Shown here in pieces: positions 62,412-64,000 of a stretch of 64,000 bases of DNA. The position numbers and the translations under genes are program-made. Position 1 is the stretch's first letter. Every line of letters begins with the position of its first letter. The DNA comes from F2B08 sp046260445 (GTDB taxonomy: Bacteria > Actinomycetota > Actinomycetes > Actinomycetales > Dermatophilaceae), in assembly GCA_046260445.1 (NCBI GenBank), contig JBHEPF010000127.1, forward strand, positions 38,446 to 102,445, given 5' to 3'. Below the pieces are notes generated by a model. The model was not told the origin of the DNA, made no database searches, and saw nothing but the letters and a program-made list of their open reading frames with translations.

Positions 62412-62486
62412 TGGTGCCCCCGGCAGGATTCGAACCTGCGCTTCCGCCTCCGGAGGGCGGCGCTCTATCCCCTGAGCTACGGGGGC
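62412..62486 (-). tRNA. tRNA-Arg (anticodon CCG)
   Basis: 75 nt with encoded CCA (72 without it). The acceptor stem GCCCCCG/CGGGGGC pairs fully. The anticodon arm is CCGCC-CTCCGGA-GGCGG and the T-arm is GCAGG-TTCGAAT-CCTGC. A GATAAT -10 box (minus strand, 62505-62500) lies 13 nt upstream. It is divergent from argS. Confidence 0.97.
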
Positions 62487-62593
62487 GGGCAGGAAGGAGA
62501 TTATCAGCAGGTCGGCCGGGTCCTCGCATCGAACGCTTGCAGCACGACGACCACCTGAGGGCTGTTCGGTGTCTCAGCCTGTGGGGGATGGAG

Positions 62594-62621
62594 TTGAGCG
62601 GTCTCGCCCGCGACCTAGAAT
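62594..62621 (+). promoter_or_regulatory. argS promoter (leaderless)
   Basis: -35 TTGAGC (62594-62599), 16-nt spacer, -10 TAGAAT (62616-62621). The ATG follows 7 nt later, so transcription probably starts at the start codon. Confidence 0.7.
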
Positions 62622-62628
62622 TGGCGGA

Positions 62629-64000
62629 ATGACTCCCGAGGACCTCTCCGCAGCGATCCGTGCTGCGCTGACCGGTGCCGTCTCGGCCGGGCAGCTCACC
62701 GTCCAGATCCCCGCAGAGGTCCGCGTGGAGCGGTCGAGGAACCGGGACCACGGCGACTGGTCGACGAACATCGCGCTGCAGCTCGCAAAGGCGGCGGGAC
62801 TGCCGCCGCGTGATGTCGCCGGCATTCTCGCCGACCGGCTCTCCGCCACCGACGGCATCGAGGCTGTCGACGTGGCAGGACCCGGCTTCCTCAACATCAC
62901 CTTGGACGCGGCGAGCGCCGGTGAGCTGGCGCGCACGATCGTCGAGGCGGGCACCGCATACGGCACCAGCACGTCCGAGGCCGGCCGCTCGGTCAACCTC
63001 GAGTACATCTCGGCCAACCCGACCGGCCCCCTCCACATCGGTCACACCCGGTGGGCTGCCCTCGGCGATGCGATGGTGCGCGTCCTCCGTGCGGCCGGCG
63101 CGGAGGTGGCCGCCGAGTACTACATCAACGACACCGGTGCGCAGATGGAGAAGTTCGGCGCCTCGATTCTGGCAGCACTGCGAGGGACCGAGCCTCCCGA
63201 GGGTGGCTACGACGGTGACTACATGCATGAGCGGGCTCGGGAGGTGCTCGCGGCTCGCCCCGACCTGCTCGACCTTCCCGACGACGAAGCCGTCGCCGTG
63301 GCGCGCGACCTCGGCAGCGAGGCCCAGCTCGCGGCGATCCGACGCACGCTCGACACCTTCAACGTACACTTCGACGTGTGGTTCTCCGAGCGCACCCTGC
63401 ACTTGGGAGGTGCCGTGGATAACGCCATCGCCCGGCTCCGCGAGCAGGGCCACGTCGTCGACCAGGACGACGCCATCTGGTTGCGCACGACCGACTTCGG
63501 CGACGACAAGGACCGCGTCCTCATCCGCACCAGTGGCGTACCGACCTACTTCGCAGCGGACGCCGCTTACTACCTCAGCAAGAAGGACCGCGGTTTCGAC
63601 GAGAAGATCTATCTGCTCGGCGCCGACCATCACGGTTACATCAACCGTCTCAAGGCGATCGCCGCCTGCGCCGGAGACGACCCGGAGCACAACATCGAGG
63701 TCAAGATCGGCCAGCTCGTCAACATCGCCGGCGAGCGGATGGGCAAGAGGCGCGGCAATGCGCTCTACATGGATGAGCTCATCGAGTGGCTGGGCAGCGA
63801 CGCCCTGCGTTACTCGCTCGCACGCTACCCGGCCGACAGCCCGCTCGACCTCGACGGCGAGGAGCTGCGCAAGCAGACGAACGACAACCCGGTGTTCTAC
63901 GTGCAGTACGCACACGCACGCACGCGCAACGTCGCTCGTCTGGCCGAGGTCGACGGCGTGCGCCCGGCGGACGGCTTCGACGCCGCACTCCTCACCGACG
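62629..64000 (+). CDS. argS: arginyl-tRNA synthetase (C-terminus beyond the window)
   Basis: 457 codons are present and the frame stays open to the window end. The class I signature is ANPTGPLHIGHTR (near residue 130). An AEYYINDTGAQ block, VPTYFAADAAYYL and a KMSKS-like loop GERMGKRRGN (near 370) follow. The N-terminal Add-1 domain (residues 1-110) is complete. The anticodon-binding DALR domain starts near YVQYAHAR and is cut. ATG 62629 has no ribosome site and is 7 nt after the -10 box. tRNA-Arg is its divergent neighbour. Confidence 0.95.
   Translation, partial: MTPEDLSAAIRAALTGAVSAGQLTVQIPAEVRVERSRNRDHGDWSTNIALQLAKAAGLPPRDVAGILADRLSATDGIEAVDVAGPGFLNITLDAASAGELARTIVEAGTAYGTSTSEAGRSVNLEYISANPTGPLHIGHTRWAALGDAMVRVLRAAGAEVAAEYYINDTGAQMEKFGASILAALRGTEPPEGGYDGDYMHERAREVLAARPDLLDLPDDEAVAVARDLGSEAQLAAIRRTLDTFNVHFDVWFSERTLHLGGAVDNAIARLREQGHVVDQDDAIWLRTTDFGDDKDRVLIRTSGVPTYFAADAAYYLSKKDRGFDEKIYLLGADHHGYINRLKAIAACAGDDPEHNIEVKIGQLVNIAGERMGKRRGNALYMDELIEWLGSDALRYSLARYPADSPLDLDGEELRKQTNDNPVFYVQYAHARTRNVARLAEVDGVRPADGFDAALLTD

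Noticed and set aside
1..64000. CRISPR arrays, prophage, insertion sequences and biosynthetic gene clusters
   Set aside because: No repeat-spacer pattern, transposase, integrase, phage structural gene, NRPS/PKS or YcaO gene was seen in any frame.

Overview
The window is chromosomal DNA of a very GC-rich actinobacterium. The gene content points to the Micrococcales, and most resembles Intrasporangiaceae/Dermatophilaceae such as Janibacter, although no 16S rRNA gene is present to settle it. Diagnostic actinobacterial genes are WhiB7, SigR/RsrA with a mycoredoxin (mycothiol chemistry), AdnAB in place of RecBCD, UvrD2, the fused 2-oxoglutarate enzyme Kgd, Ni-superoxide dismutase with its SodX protease, and several actinobacteria-restricted small families (DUF3107, PPA1309, DUF5679, DUF6104). 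I see no prophage, insertion sequence, CRISPR array or integrative element. The window reads as core chromosome.

Layout. 1-2.5 kb: the end of a corrinoid methyl-transfer locus (RACo-type activator, DUF1638 protein, convergent MetF-like reductase). 3-5.6 kb: small stress and regulatory genes, a TetR regulator and the sulfur-carrier activating enzyme MoeZ. 5.6-18.6 kb: a DNA-repair block (adnA, adnB, a degenerate phosphotransferase, nudC, mycoredoxin, uvrD2, whiB7 with a long attenuator-type leader, an HhH-GPD protein). 18.6-26.2 kb: an ABC1 kinase, an orphan E1-like protein, a zinc ribbon, a NUDIX hydrolase, a zincin-like protein, moaE, a PDZ/Lon-type protease and a PPA1309 protein. 26.4-35.6 kb: a UPF0182 membrane protein, initiator tRNA-fMet, a decayed PTS locus, an NDH-2-type dehydrogenase, an M16 peptidase pair and hisN. 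35.8-41.9 kb: a complete oligopeptide ABC transporter (oppA, then oppBCDF). 41.9-48.5 kb: doxX-aroA-rsgA, an SRAP protein, ferritin, sigR-rsrA and the tiny ribosomal protein bS22. 48.7-54.6 kb: a 46-residue exported peptide, two HD-domain membrane proteins, sodX-sodN, malic enzyme and a NeuD-like acyltransferase. 54.7-64 kb: a sugar-nucleotide epimerase, a degenerate GDSL protein, DUF6104, kgd, an ABC exporter, tRNA-Arg(CCG) and the first 457 codons of argS.

How the genes work together. Two themes recur. One is redox and antibiotic stress: SigR/RsrA, mycoredoxin, ferritin, Ni-SOD and WhiB7. The other is DNA repair and turnover: AdnAB, UvrD2, HhH-GPD, SRAP and nucleotide clean-up by NudC/NUDIX. 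Eight genes start 6-8 nt after a TAnnnT -10 box with no Shine-Dalgarno sequence, so leaderless transcripts look common. Several convergent gene pairs are separated by near-perfect bidirectional hairpins.

The most informative non-coding structure is the ~540-nt whiB7 leader (promoter, 71-codon upstream ORF, hairpin over its stop codon, intrinsic terminator). Other points of interest are a SigR-type autoregulatory promoter, a 10-bp motif (GTATGCGGTG) far over-represented in both orientations, a palindromic operator in front of oppB, and the eroded PTS IIA/dehydrogenase remnants at the initiator tRNA.
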